Notes under the pieces: model-generated
The model's input: the letters and a program-made list of their open reading frames with translations, nothing else
What the model was told of the DNA's origin: nothing
The model's database searches: none
Program-made: the position numbers and the translations under genes
From: Eretmocerus hayati
Taxonomy: Eukaryota > Arthropoda > Insecta > Hymenoptera > Aphelinidae
Direction of reading: 5' to 3'
DNA: 64,000 nucleotides
Assembly (NCBI GenBank): GCA_029851415.1
Contig: CM056741.1
Coordinates: 163,853,685-163,917,684, forward strand
In this document: one piece after another, positions 36,001 to 46,920 of the stretch
How positions within the stretch are numbered: position 1 is the first letter of the stretch
How the letters are laid out: each line of letters starts with the position of its first letter

Positions 36001-36756
36001 ATCGCTTTCGAAGGTTAATTTGCGATTTCATTAGTCCTCTCCAATAAGCTACAGGTCTCGGGTTATAAAAAATTTTGCATTCATTCTTTCATTACTTACA
36101 TTCAAGACGAGTACTGGATAAGCGAAATTATAAATCGCAAAGCTATGTCTGACCAGTGCATGACTTTTACCACTTGTTGTAACCTGCAAGGGCGATCGCA
36201 TTTTCAATTGTTGTACACCTATTGACTTCTCGTGTATAAATCTTGGTAGGACGCCTGTGTGTATTTTCTCCACGCGAGAATCGAAGGTGTACTTCCAATT
36301 TACAATAATACACCGGAACAAGACTTGAAAAGTTCTTATGAGTATTAGTATTTCACGGTCTGAACACAAAAAATTGTGTGCATGTATTTTGTATAATATG
36401 TGTAGCCATCGCACGGAGATTTTAAAATTTTTGCAGTATTTAGCAGACACAAAGATGTTATTTCTCTCGTGCAAGTTACTCAATTTTTCAGATTTCACCT
36501 GACAAAAAAAAACTAAATTCCGGGTATGATTCGATTGATTACCATCGAATGAAAAACGAAACACAATATTAGAAAGAAAATGACCTTAAATTTTCAGCTT
36601 GACACGGTGAGCCGGGTTTTGACAGATCGACAGTGGTCCGTGGGTGATTTAGCCGCAGCGACTCTGAGATTCTCGGTGCAGGCGCTCGAGCAAAGAATTG
36701 AAGGACGCAACAGCCTTTTTGAGGAGCTCATTGGCGTTGACAAACCAAGTCCCTGA
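21069..36756 (+). CDS. PARG-family protein, predicted catalytically dead, with large internal insertion
   Basis: I assemble thirteen coding exons with matching phases: 21069-21199, 27475-27671, 27756-27897, 27997-28300, 29178-29330, 29791-30187, ~30689-30976, 31094-31313, 31402-31589, ~32297-32697, 34857-35081, 35828-36013 and 36598-36756, about 996 residues. The start sits in AAAAGGATGG. The family is poly(ADP-ribose) glycohydrolase. Exon 3 has ASLVANAFFSTYPKR and FNFTNFF, exon 6 has RELNKSLLGF, and exon 12 has VATGNWGCG. The loop that in PARG reads GGG then QEE aligns without gaps to residues 236-256 but reads GQS and QES, so the catalytic glutamate is Ser256. About 550 residues rich in Ser/Thr and charged helices are inserted between ELNKSLLGF and ATGNWGCG, where human PARG has about a dozen. 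It may bind ADP-ribose without cutting it. Uncertain points are the acceptors of exons 7 (30590, 30638 or 30689) and 10 (32297 or 32357), and the weak donor GTGCCG after exon 11. I give no symbol because orthology to Parg is doubtful. Confidence 0.8.
22643..23114. mobile_element. 472 bp MITE with ~72 bp terminal inverted repeats
   Basis: The left end begins CATGTAAAACATACGATTCC. The right end, reverse complemented, begins CATGTAGAACATAAGATTCC, and the two stay closely matched for about 72 bp through a GATTCCATG-rich segment. Each TIR is itself partly palindromic (GAATCC...GGATTC). The interior is non-coding. Target duplication was not resolved. Confidence 0.8.
23245..23256 (+). repeat. G12 homopolymer
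   Basis: Twelve uninterrupted G, followed after CT by a further G5, in the first intron of the PARG-family gene. Confidence 0.9.
23335..23571 (-). mobile_element. tRNA-derived SINE (minus strand)
   Basis: Read on the minus strand, an A box TGGCTCAGTTGG (23549-23560) and a B box GGTTCGAATCC (23484-23494) stand about 55 bases apart, as in a tRNA with a long variable arm. The ends GAGCCCCCGG and CCCGGTCGGG do not pair as an acceptor stem. A non-tRNA body follows to about 23335. This is a SINE head and body, not a functional tRNA. Confidence 0.75.
23654..24679. mobile_element. 1,026 bp TIR element with repeated GGGGTAACTTTGGAAC
   Basis: The left end reads TACCGTTAATCGGGGTAAC. The right end, reverse complemented, reads TACCGTCAACCGGGGTAAC. 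The word GTAACTTTGGAACA or a close match recurs inside, forward at 23667, 23687, 24059 and 24474 and inverted near 24450 and 24656. No transposase frame is present, so it is non-autonomous. The superfamily is not recognised. Confidence 0.8.
25866..27051. mobile_element. piggyBac-like non-autonomous element with TTAA duplications
   Basis: The element is flanked by TTAA at 25862-25865 and 27052-27055. The left TIR is CCTGTTGACCACACGCGGGG. The right, reverse complemented, is CCAGTTGACCACACTGAGGG. Both continue into palindromic GGGTCA...TGACCC words, and a further inner copy lies near 26848. TTAA duplication and a CC-starting TIR are piggyBac hallmarks. The interior frames show no recognisable transposase, and a small MITE is inserted at 26421-26557. 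Confidence 0.85.
26421..26557. mobile_element. 137 bp Tc1/mariner-type MITE nested in the piggyBac-like element
   Basis: It is flanked by TA on both sides (26419-26420 and 26558-26559). The left TIR is CACTAGGCAACAACCTAAAC. The right, reverse complemented, is CACTCGGCAACAAGGTAAAC. Both continue to TGTCC. TA target duplication and short CA-starting TIRs suit the Tc1/mariner group. Too short to code. Confidence 0.8.
34510..34640 (+). repeat. Dispersed repeat copy B
   Basis: It shares with 10650-10805 the order CCTCATATTT, ACGTAAAAAAAA and GTACAGAGGGCATGTTGG. It lies in intron 10 of the PARG-family gene (32698-34856). Confidence 0.6.
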
Positions 36757-39123
36757 TGGGTCATCACCGTTGCCATCGTACGCATAAATTTTTAATCGTA
36801 ACTCGGAATAAAGGCCCTGCAACTGCACTGGCCGTATGACGAGTATGAAGAAAATACGTGGACAATGCATTCGTTGTGATATAGCAAAGTTGAAAAGAAA
36901 GCCAAATCAGACATTTTTGTATCTTTAGTCAACTCGTATTTCATCGATTTAACCCTGACCCCCCCCCCCCCCCCCGTTCAACATTTTCTGCTGTACAAAA
37001 TAGGTAATTCATGCGCCCAAATACTCGAATTGCTTTCATCCAACAATTTTAGCTGCATTGGTACAGATCTTTAAAGTGTAACATAGAAATTTTACCAAGA
37101 ACTTGAACAAAAAATGTATATTTGATGGCTTGTTCTAATGTTACTGGGACTCAGACTGACTGTTGCATAGTTGTTGCCATTGAGAAGCCCCAAATTTGCA
37201 ATCATTCAGTCCAATTCGTAAGCTTGCTGTTACGATTATATCAAGCTTGCAAATTAATTTTATGAATGAGAGAAATTTTTAAGAAAAGTGTGACTGGAAA
37301 ACTCGATCGGGAATAAGAATGCGATAGGAAAAAATGATTACAAGAAAGGAATTGGAGGTCGTGAGTTATGAGACGCTGCGTCTGTGTTAGAAGTATAAAT
37401 CTTGTGAGCATATAATTATGAGCCTAGAATCAGAATTGAACGCCAGTTCAACTGATTTAGAAATGCAATTTATATAAGTATGGATGGATGTGGTTGTATG
37501 AAGAAGCTGAAAATCCAGAAAATTCAACAGGATCAAAATCCGAATCGCGAACTTCTTTTATGCTATTTATACCATTGTTGTCTAGATCATGATCAGTTTG
37601 CATGGAAATCATAGATAATGCTTGGGACCTAACTCAATAGAACGATTGTTCTGTTAAGTAACTATTCACTGAAAATTTCACTTAGCAAAACTCATTTCTG
37701 TAAAAACAGATGAAACGATTACAAGTTGAATTTTGTAGCACACGCGATTCCAGAATGCACAAAAAGGCTCAAGTTTGACGCACACTTGTTGATTCGCGAA
37801 GTTTCAAGAGAGACTCAACTTTTTCATATTGAGTGTAGAGTTTTAAAATAAATCATTAGCGTTTGGGGATTCGGTCGATCTTGCGCGAAGATTCATAGAA
37901 TATAATACATCGATGATATAGGTTGTAGATCCATATATTTCGGCATATCAATTGTACCTCAGATAAAAGGAACAAACTTGTAGATTTTCAATTTCCCTTT
38001 CAACAAAACTAGAAACATCTCTTTAAAATCTCTTCAGATGAATAGAATTTTATCTTACGTGCAAAGCTGGGAGACTCATCAATACACCAGATGAAATTTA
38101 ATAATCTAAGTGTAGTAAACGAATTTTAACTACGAACAACGGAAAAAACCTGAAAATTGGACATGCAATGCTTTCAATAAGGGTTGTTCTTAAGGCCTGT
38201 AGAAATAATACAATAACGCACGCAATAATGAAGCGGAAATTCGAATCTTATATTTTATACAAATGTATTCAAAAATGTGTCAACTGAGAATCGAGAATTT
38301 TTGAAGAATGTAAGTAATGTGCATTTGTAGTAGTGATGTTTCTACTATCCTTGTGTAGGGATCAATATGTGATCTAGATATGTGTACGGTCGAAATCCGA
38401 AATATTCACAAGTGGATGAATGTAATGTAGTTTCCACTAGAACTTTTAAATTTGATAGGCGGCAGAGACCAGATTTTATCTTACTTTAACTTTATAAGAA
38501 GATGGAGTAATGTTTGTAAATTAATTGTATGAAAGATGTGCTATATTGGATTATATTGAAAGAAGTTGCCGGTGAGCATTTGCCAGTTAGAATGAAGTCT
38601 TCCATGGAAAATACCATCAAATATATTGTTGACCCAACTATGTCAATTAGACTTGGATGTAAATATATGAAATAAATCTTCTGATGCTTGGAATCGATTG
38701 TATACCTGTGAAAGAAGTCTCATAAGGTGCTGATGCAGATCATGATTTCAATAAATTTCCAGCAAATTAAAGAAGTCATAATTAGGTTTGTTCTTAAACA
38801 GAATACCTTCATGAAAAAGAAATTTCGAACAGTTGATCACAGGTTTTATTGAATATCACATTCCAAAATCTTTACTTTTGTTCTTCTATGATTTTTGGTA
38901 TGTGGAATGGTACAAATTTACCGCTATGTGTGAAAATTATAGTGGAGTAACCACTGAGCTGATCCATTTTTTTTGGATTTTCAATTTTTTTTTTCTAGAA
39001 AAATTAAAAGCCATGTGTTGAGATGATCAGACTTGTATCAATCGAGCCAATTTGTTGGACTGTAACACTATTGAAGTTACGAGTACTTTACAAAATTTTC
39101 TTCAAAAATTTCACTTTAACTTA
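36757..39123. other. Intergenic region between convergent genes
   Basis: It holds the presumed 3' UTRs of the PARG-family gene (left) and CSN6 (right). A C17 run lies at 36959-36975. AATAAA words occur near 37849 and 38672 on the plus strand. On the minus strand a possible CSN6 poly(A) signal (TTTATT on the plus strand) lies near 38845. No further coding exon was recognised. Confidence 0.5.
36959..36975 (+). repeat. C17 homopolymer
   Basis: Seventeen uninterrupted C, the longest G/C run in the window, about 200 bp after the PARG-family stop codon. Confidence 0.9.
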
Positions 39124-41116
39124 TCAGAAAAACAGACTTCGCACACGGCGGGTAGCACCCGGTCTATCATATAAAATATTAAACTTATGTACAAACTGAT
39201 TGGTATCATTGCAGCCCTTGGTGATGATGCCGAGATACGTCATGAGCCCAAAGTCGTTGCATTGCTAGAAACAAAAAAGAGGAATGCTCTAGGAAGATCT
39301 AAAAATTTTGATATCCACGATTTGTCATGGAGTTGATTAAATTGAAGGTCCCTAAAATGTCTACAATTGTACAAATGAAGTGAAATCAAGGCTTGTACTT
39401 TGTCCAACCAAGTTGCAGACATCGCTTTTATAACTACTCCATATTACTAGTGCCAAAAAATCATAACTTTGAACATGGTTTTTAGGTACTTGTAATATGA
39501 GATAGTGTATGACACTGTGTGCAGACAGCTAGTTTTGGTACAAAGGACTCATCACTTTTTTTGTGTCATAACCAGTATTTGTGCAAAAATACCTTCTGAA
39601 CATGCACTGTCATAAAGCACTATTAAACAGAATTTTCTTTCACTCATAATGGGAGAAAGCGGTAATTGATGGATATTCTCTGGGAAACCTGTCAAAAACT
39701 ATTGAAAATGGATTACTTACATTGTAGAAATCAGCTTTGAACTTGGGATTATTGAAAACTGGTAAGCGATTACTCAGAGAACAAGCTGCTCTCAAAACCT
39801 CATGATTTCCTTTCAACTCTCCATTTTGAACAGCTTGAACATACCTCAGAACTATTTTCACTCTGGAGTGTAACATTTTAATTGCACTATGTTGTGCCAC
39901 CAAATGTTCTGCCACTGTCAAATCATAATTTCTTGAATGTAGATGAGTTAGGTACAACATTTTTAAAAATGTGAAATTTACTAACCAAGTGAACTCTCTT
40001 GTTGGTCATTTGTACACATTCTGGCTACATGATCAACCCCAATCCTCTCTGCTTCTTCAGTAGCTAATGTGTATGTTAAAGGAACAAATAGCATTGTGGC
40101 TTCTCCATTCACTAAATCAATAACTGATTCATAAATAGATACTGGTAGTTGCTGAAAACAATTGAAATATTAGTAAGAAGAGTTTCAAAGAAAGAGGAGA
40201 TAAATCTCAAGTGAACATACATCTGAACTCTTGGGCCTTGGATCTAGCTTCAGCATTACTGGGCTCTCATTGATTTCACATATTTGTTTGTGAACTTTGA
40301 TATCTCGTTCATGAGGCAAACCACCAGTAGTATACCATCCTAAGAAATCCATTTCACTGAAAACTTGCTTGAACTGTTCCTCTTTGGTGTTATAGTAATC
40401 TCTGTCAATTATAACATCTTCTCCAATGCATGTGAAGAGAAGTTCAAAGGAATTCATTATTTCAATGTTACGTCCCTTCTGTTTACCAATTAGAGCTCCA
40501 TACACTGAAAGTCGTAAAGAAAATAATACTTTAGAATGAACAATTTTCTCAACATAAGTTACTTGTGCATTCTTGCCATTGCAAACTAGCTAATCTTCGA
40601 TCAAGTGAAATAAAGCTCATTAAGTAAATTCATAAGATAATCAACAATTTGACTATAAAGCCAAAGACAAAATTTTCATTTCATGTATGTCGTTGTACAA
40701 TAATGGGATGGACTAGAACAAAATGAATCTGCTATAGGATAAGCCTGCAAATGGATATTTTTTTTATGTAAAGAAGATAAGAAACTAGTCTAAGTACACA
40801 AAGGAAACTTACCTAGTTGATCGCTGCCCTCTTGAGCCCTAAGCCTTGTCCAGTGTTCGCTGACATTCATGATCACCAATGGGTGAAGGCTGATTGACAC
40901 AGAGCCGACTGTGCCCGAGGAGGCCATGACACGTGCTCCCGAAGCAGCTGCTTCCGAGGCCGCCCCTTCGGATGCTGACTCCTGGGTACCAACTTCCATT
41001 TGCGAAGTCGAGCCTCCCGCACTGCCACCGGCTGCTGCACCGGCTCCACCGCTTTCGGAGTCTACTTCCATCGCATTTGATTGTTGCTCCAATTGTTGAT
41101 CGTTGTCCTCGCTCAT
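39124..41116 (-). CDS. CSN6: COP9 signalosome complex subunit 6
   Basis: CSN6 is the MPN-domain subunit without catalytic metal that pairs with CSN5 in the COP9 signalosome, which removes NEDD8 from cullins in nucleus and cytosol. Five minus-strand exons join with matching phases: 41116-40813, 40504-40221, 40151-39986, 39914-39721 and 39264-39124, giving 362 residues. The first ~70 residues are an acidic, Ala/Gly/Ser-rich leader, followed by the MPN domain ([38 protein letters not shown], then [12 protein letters not shown]). No HxHx10D JAMM zinc motif is seen, as expected for CSN6. The C-terminal helical region holds [19 protein letters not shown] and ends RRVRSLFF. Length and domain order are those of the family. 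It is divergent from TAMM41, with a DRE-like site upstream. Confidence 0.95.
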
Positions 41117-41319
41117 CGTGTCTTTTTATCTAACACTATTTTGCCTGGATTATTCAGATCGTCTGTTCACTTTTTCACAAAATCGAAAACTTTTAGACAG
41201 GATTGAGCTCGCTGCACTTTTTCACTGTTTTCGAAAGATAAACACGCTTTCGGACTTTTCGGAGAGTGTTGAAGTGCCGGTCTATCCATCCACGTGAAGC
41301 TAGATACGCATGGCACAGT

Positions 41320-41352
41320 CACCAATATCGATTAGGAATATCGATATAGTCT
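41320..41352. promoter_or_regulatory. DRE-like element (TATCGATA) upstream of CSN6
   Basis: TATCGATA at 41339-41346 is a perfect match to the DREF-binding element of insect housekeeping promoters. A second ATATCGAT lies at about 41324, and ATCGAT recurs near 41360. It is about 220 bp upstream of the CSN6 start codon and 1.35 kb before TAMM41, in the divergent intergenic space. Function is inferred from the motif alone. Confidence 0.45.
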
Positions 41353-41399
41353 CGCGGAATCGATTGTATTCTCAAAATGTTTGGCGCAAACTTCAGTTT

Positions 41400-42699
41400 A
41401 CTAGTCCTCATCCCCAAAAAGAGCAAGTGAGCCAGGAAAGTTAACTTGTTGAATAATTATTATCATCATCATCGTCTTATTTTGATACCAACGCATGTTT
41501 TCACATGACGTTCGCAATTCTTTCGTGTGATGTCGACGCTTAATTCTTCGAAATCTCTGTCTTAAAAAATTTGTGATAAGTTTGGCTTTGATCAGATTCA
41601 GATAGTGGTGATGCTGGCTACTTGCTGATACAAATGATGGTAATTTGATCAGCCTCGCGAGAGTTCTTAGTTTGTGTTTTAACAAGCTTTGCAAGCAATA
41701 TACATATACCTACGGCCCAAAAAAGCATTCTTGCGTGTTTTAGGTAAGTGCAGTAGTTTTATTTCTCATTGAGCATGTATTGTATTCTCATTCCTAAAAA
41801 CGTAGGTATGGTCTGGATGGCCTTCTTAGCAGATTTCTAGCATCATACAGAATGATATTATCTCTCAATTTATCGGTGCAGACTATTCCAAATGAGACTA
41901 AAAGTGTCAGACATTCTATTTTAATGGTTGCATTCTAAGTACGATGATCTTCTGCGCATTCAACCTCTCATTTATTCAACCTCTTGGAACTCATGTGCAA
42001 TTTAAGTATTCAAGGACTGTAATAACAAATATTGATCGCAGTGTATACTCCGTAGATAATCATGAATTCATCACTAAAGTAATGGTTCAACACGACCACC
42101 TTGACATTAACATGCAGTTTTTCAAAATATTTCAATAAGATCAGTTCGGATGAATATTCATGACACATTCACCCTCTAAGATCTTGTTTGTAAACATGTC
42201 TGCAAACAGGGCACCATTTGGACAATAATACCAAAACAATCGAAGTACAAAATCATATACAACTTTTAACCTCACACCATTTTATGTTGTGTACATTATT
42301 CTCAAAACAGATATAGATTACTTTGCTTGTGTGATGAATTGGAGTTAATTGTTTGAAAAATTTCCTGAAAATCTTATTTATCCAGGAACAGCTGAGCTAC
42401 TAAGAGATGACCTAAACCTCTCTTACCCCACCCTTGGTTAGAAATTAACTTTACGCCCCGGATCACCCACTTCAAAGTAAGTAAATTAATACAAATAACG
42501 CAATTCTTTGTGTCTTATAGTACAAATGGACTATTCTTTCAGTTTTAGTACATTTGAGGTAATTACCTTGCTGAATTTTTTGGCGTACTCTCCAACTTAC
42601 TCTCAGGATCTAGATCTAAAACTTGAAGACAGCTTTTGTGTAGAGGCAGGATGTTGAGAGTCTTACACGGGAAATGAAGATCTGATTCTTGGTGACAAA
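41400..42699. other. Divergent intergenic space / TAMM41 5' region
   Basis: No coding exon was recognised. It should hold the TAMM41 promoter and any non-coding 5' exon. An in-frame TGA at about 42654 lies upstream of the TAMM41 ATG, which supports that start. Confidence 0.4.
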
Positions 42700-43812
42700 A
42701 TGATTGAGAAAGTTGCTCAAGCCTCACACTTCAAAACAATACTTCGTGATTTTCCTCGTTATATGAAATTTTGCTTTGCTTATGGATCCGGCGTTTTCAA
42801 GCAGAAAAATGATCCAGCTAGTAACATGCTGGATCTCATATTTGTTGTACGCAATCCTTATCAATGGCATGCAGAAAACATGATGAGGAATGGCCACCAT
42901 TATGCACAACCTCTACGTTTCCTTGGTCATAAAGCCATTGTTAAAGTCCAGGAGACTTCGGGAGCCAAAGTGTATTATAACACTCTTATTGAAACATCTG
43001 AGGGGAGAAGTATCAAATATGGAGTGGTTTCAGAAATTTCATTGGTTGAAGATTTGTTGGACTGGAACGTTTTGTATTTAGCTGGACGACTACACAAACC
43101 TGTTGAGATTCTTGTTGAACCTGATGAAAATTCCCAACTGAGAACAGCTCTTGTGCAGAATTTACACTCTGCTGTGCATGCAGCTCTACTTTTGCTCCCC
43201 GAGCATTTTAGTGAGGTTGAGTTTTACAAGACCATTGCTGGACTTTCTTACAATGGTGATTTCAGAATGTCATTTGGAGAAGATAAAGATAAGATAAACA
43301 ATATAGTCATACCCCAGTTGAACAAATTTAGAGAACTCTACAGTCCAATATTGAAGCAATTTGATCAATATATTGATATCCCTAAAACTGGTGACAGCAA
43401 AGATACATGCCATCAAGATCTTAGCTTAGAAACCAAAATACATCACTTAAATCACTTACCAAGAGCTCCACAGGTGAGATTGGTGAGGACCTGGTCTCAA
43501 GGCCCCAAATCTAAAGATACCGAGGATTGTCTTCGAGCAATTGCTCATGATCCTGATTCTGGTGAAATTCTAAGTCAATGTTTGCGTGAAATAGTGTGGA
43601 AGTCTAGTGTCACCCAGAGTCTCAAAGGAATTGCCACTGCTGGTGTTTCAAAAGCTATCAGATACAGCAAAACTAAGATAGAAAAAATGATCAAATCTGC
43701 TGAGCAGAAGAAAACCCTTCCTTCCCCTGTCTTGAAGCAGGAGTTTGCCAAAAGCGCAGCTGTGATGGATAAGCCAGCTGTGAAAGCCGAAAATGATTCC
43801 AAAAGTTCATGA
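42700..43812 (+). CDS. TAMM41: Mitochondrial phosphatidate cytidylyltransferase (TAM41 homologue)
   Basis: The enzyme makes CDP-diacylglycerol from phosphatidic acid and CTP on the matrix side of the inner mitochondrial membrane, the first committed step to cardiolipin. The single 370-codon exon starts MIEKVAQASHFKTILRDF and carries the nucleotidyltransferase signature FAYGSGVFKQ (residues 26-35) followed by the LDLIFVV strand with its acidic residue. Further family blocks are IKYGVVSEISLVEDLLDWN, LYLAGRLHKPVEIL and IAGLSYNGDFRMSFGEDK. Near the end, the TQSLKGIATAGVSKAIRY block resembles the C-terminal membrane-binding amphipathic region. Start and length match the human protein, with a longer Lys/Ser tail. 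An in-frame stop lies 46 bases upstream. It is intronless here, which is notable but not proof of retroposition. Confidence 0.95.
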   Translation: MIEKVAQASHFKTILRDFPRYMKFCFAYGSGVFKQKNDPASNMLDLIFVVRNPYQWHAENMMRNGHHYAQPLRFLGHKAIVKVQETSGAKVYYNTLIETSEGRSIKYGVVSEISLVEDLLDWNVLYLAGRLHKPVEILVEPDENSQLRTALVQNLHSAVHAALLLLPEHFSEVEFYKTIAGLSYNGDFRMSFGEDKDKINNIVIPQLNKFRELYSPILKQFDQYIDIPKTGDSKDTCHQDLSLETKIHHLNHLPRAPQVRLVRTWSQGPKSKDTEDCLRAIAHDPDSGEILSQCLREIVWKSSVTQSLKGIATAGVSKAIRYSKTKIEKMIKSAEQKKTLPSPVLKQEFAKSAAVMDKPAVKAENDSKSS

Positions 43813-43872
43813 AAGATTCCTCATCTAGCATAGAAAATCATCTACTCTAAGAGATGTCTAATTGTTACCTAC

Positions 43873-43878
43873 AATAAA
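43873..43878 (+). promoter_or_regulatory. Poly(A) signal AATAAA of TAMM41
   Basis: AATAAA lies about 60 bases after the TAMM41 stop, giving a short 3' UTR that ends before GPALPP1. Confidence 0.6.
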
Positions 43879-44304
43879 GTATGCTGTTAGGCTCAACAAT
43901 GGTATTTTTATCTGAACTTTAAAAAATAGATATTTCATTATTTTGGTTGTAAAAGAAAATTGAAAAATTGGAATACACGCTTCGCCGACGGTCCTTCATG
44001 AAGTTTTGTCATTTTCATTTGCAGATATTGAATGAAGCATGGTTAATTTTGAGTATCTACAAATTCAAATTGAATCAATTCTTCGAAAATACGTACATTT
44101 TCAAAATCATTTTTGCTGAGATCTAAAATATAATTTTAGATCCTTTGCTCGGATCCGACTCAACGATAAAAAATATGTTGATCACTTCTTTTACATAGTA
44201 TACGAAACTCCATAAGAATTGATGATTAAGAATAATCGAACTGAATTTCCAAGTCATGTTTCATCATTTCTTCTTTCAGATCTCATCAGAAGAAGAATCG
44301 AAAA

Positions 44305-46920
44305 ATGAACTCCGATTCAGAAAGTCAAGACAGTGATGAAGGGAGACGATTTCGTTTTGAGACCACTCGCAAAGATGCAGTCACGTTACAACGAAAAGAT
44401 AGAATCTCGCCACCTCGTAACAGACGTCTTGATCGACGCTCACGATCGAGAGACAGAAGTTCTCGTGATGGTCGGTCGAGGCACTCGAACAGTGATTCTT
44501 CTCGAAGGAAGCGAACTCCCAATAGAGATGATTCGAATGGTAGAGACTCTTACAAGAAAAAGAGTAAAAAAAGTGACAAAGATAGCAAAGACTCAAATTC
44601 GAAGAAAAGTGATAAGGATTCTTCCCGAAGTCATCATCATTCAAAAAATCACGAATCCAAGGACACAAAAGATTACAGTAACGGATCAAAAGAAACAAAG
44701 GAAGGAAAGACTCACAGTGCTACAAAGCATAAAAGTAAATCGCGCGAAAAGCATAAAAAACGTAGTCGAGATAGGAGTCATGAAAAGAGTGATCTAGTTA
44801 GTGATCACAAGGAGTCCTTGAAAAAGGAATATCTTAAAACTACCTCGAATGACTCGTCCACATCAGTTGACACACAAGGTGATGATGTAAAGAAAAGAAA
44901 GAAATCGAAAAAATCTGATCGAAAACATGAAGCAAGATGTGAAGATTCGAGCAGCAGCAAAACGATCGATTCTAAAACGAGTATCTCTGCAGGGTTTCCA
45001 GATTCACGAGTCACTAAAACACCAGAACTGAACGTAATTGCTCCACCTCGCAAGGTTCCAAAATCATTCTTTGATAGAGTTGTGAATAAACGATCTCGCG
45101 AAGACGATGAATCCACGTTCGGTCCAGCTTTGCCACCTAAATTGGAAAAATCTCTCATCATTGCTAGAGAGTCAAAAAAAGAATCATTTGACGATATAGA
45201 AGGAACAACACCACCAAGACCAGTCACAAAATGTGATGAAAGCCTGATCGGACCAGCTTTACCTGGAAATTCGAAAACAATCGTCCAAAAAGATGATGGT
45301 GATGGTTTAGATGAAAAAAAAGAGATCAATGACGGTCGAATGAGCCCTAGGACACCACCAAGGATCAATAAAGTAGAATCTATAAATGAAGAAAAGCGAG
45401 AAGACGATTCCTTTGGCCCTATTCTGCCTCCGCAACTGAAAAAAACCAAAATTGTTGGTCCAACGCTTCCTGCAAATTTTGTTATTCCCGACAATACAGA
45501 CGAAGAAATGAAAAATTGTCAACCTTGTGAAGAGAGTGATGATTCGGACACCGAAGATCACTCTTTTGGACCCTTACCTGTTGACCATCCTGCATCCCAA
45601 AGTAGTCATGTACAAATTCAGCTAGAGCAGAGAGCAAGAAGAGTCAAAGAAAAGTTTGGGGTAAAGGTGAGATAATTCTTGATAACTATTTTATCATACC
45701 TGCTGATTAGTCGATGCAAGTATCATGAATACGCGTTCTCCCGCATATACTGTTTCAATTATTCGTTTCGTCTAAAGAATATTCGAAAAAATCTCACAAT
45801 TGCACGGCATATTCTAAGTGTTTCGAAGCCTTCCAGATTATAGTAGAAGTTTTGATATGGAAATTTCTAGCCAAACGAATGATCTTACAAATTTGAATAA
45901 GAGAATGTCATTTTATCTTAATAATTTTAAGCGACGTCCGTAAGTAAGAAGACCTGAGAGTTTTTTAGTTTCCAATCACAGTATAGTTACCTCATTTTCT
46001 TGTAATTTATCGCATTCTTAAATCCCCCATGAAAATCCATGTTTCATTGAATTGAAATTCATGAAAAATGTTTCAATTGCGTTCATCAGTTGAGATATTT
46101 CACGTCTTTGGGTCTGGAAAACTTTTTTCTCTCAAAATCTAAATTTACTAAAAGTTCCTTTGAAACACAAAGATCACGAAATCGGCAAAAGAATAGATTG
46201 ACGATTCATTTCATACATTTTTATTATTTCCCTTTAGGAAAGCCCCGAAAAAAACAAGCGCGAAGAATGGATGACGGAACTACCTCCAGCTCATGCTGTG
46301 GCTTTAGGTTTAGGTTCGATAAACCGTAAATTCAAAACCAGAGAGGGACCAGATATGTCCGATAGATCAATTTGGACGGATACACCAGCGGACCGACTAC
46401 GGAAGCAAAAGGAGAAGGTAATAATTCCCTTTAATGAGCTTATAGATTTGTTTTGATTACATGGGTTTTCATCAACGTACAGCAATTCCGTAAATGAATA
46501 GAACCGTTCTCGATTTTAATAACGTGATCATTCAATCACTGAAATTTCATTTTCAGGAAGAAAATCGTTTTATACCTTCTGAAGATTCATCCATCAAAGC
46601 AACCATAGAATCTGATCCTGTGCAGCAAGACATCGAAGAAAAAAAAGCAGAATCTTTGTTGGATATGCATTTGAAAACAATGAAGAGAAAAAAGAAGGTA
46701 GCTTCCTTTGTAAATTTTACTTTTCTTATGCAGGCTTCTGTGTAATAGATGATTTTTTCAGAAAATGGAGAAAGAGGCGAAGCAATTAGGCTTACCAACT
46801 CGGAGACCTTTTGATCGGGACGTCGACTTACAAACGAATCGTTTGGATGAAGCTAGAAAGAAGAAAATTTTTGAAAAAGCCAGTCGTCTTAATGACAGAT
46901 TTGCTGTCGGGAAAATCTGA
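44305..46920 (+). CDS. GPALPP1: GPALPP motif-containing protein
   Basis: A nuclear protein of unclear role in which GPALPP repeats precede a C-terminal DUF3752 domain. Four exons join in phase 0: 44305-45666, 46238-46417, 46557-46697 and 46762-46920, 613 residues. The first ~230 residues are an Arg/Ser/Lys/Asp-rich, RS-like disordered region. FGPALPP (about residue 272), IGPALPG (about 315), FGPILPP (about 368), VGPTLP (about 384) and FGPLP (about 421) are the repeats that name the family. Exon 2 starts the DUF3752 part with REEWMTELPPAHAVALGLG, continues RKFKTREGPDMSDRSIWTDT, and exon 4 holds GLPTRRPFDRDVDL and ends with a basic helix. It is longer than the human protein because of the N-terminal RS-like region. 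It is convergent with SEC24. Confidence 0.93.

Noticed and set aside
40911..41133. Plus-strand frames antisense to CSN6 exon 1
   Set aside because: Shadows of the Ala/Gly/Ser-rich CSN6 leader.
44333..45561. Long overlapping frames on both strands inside GPALPP1
   Set aside because: They are shadows caused by the Lys/Ser/Asp-rich codon pattern of exon 1.
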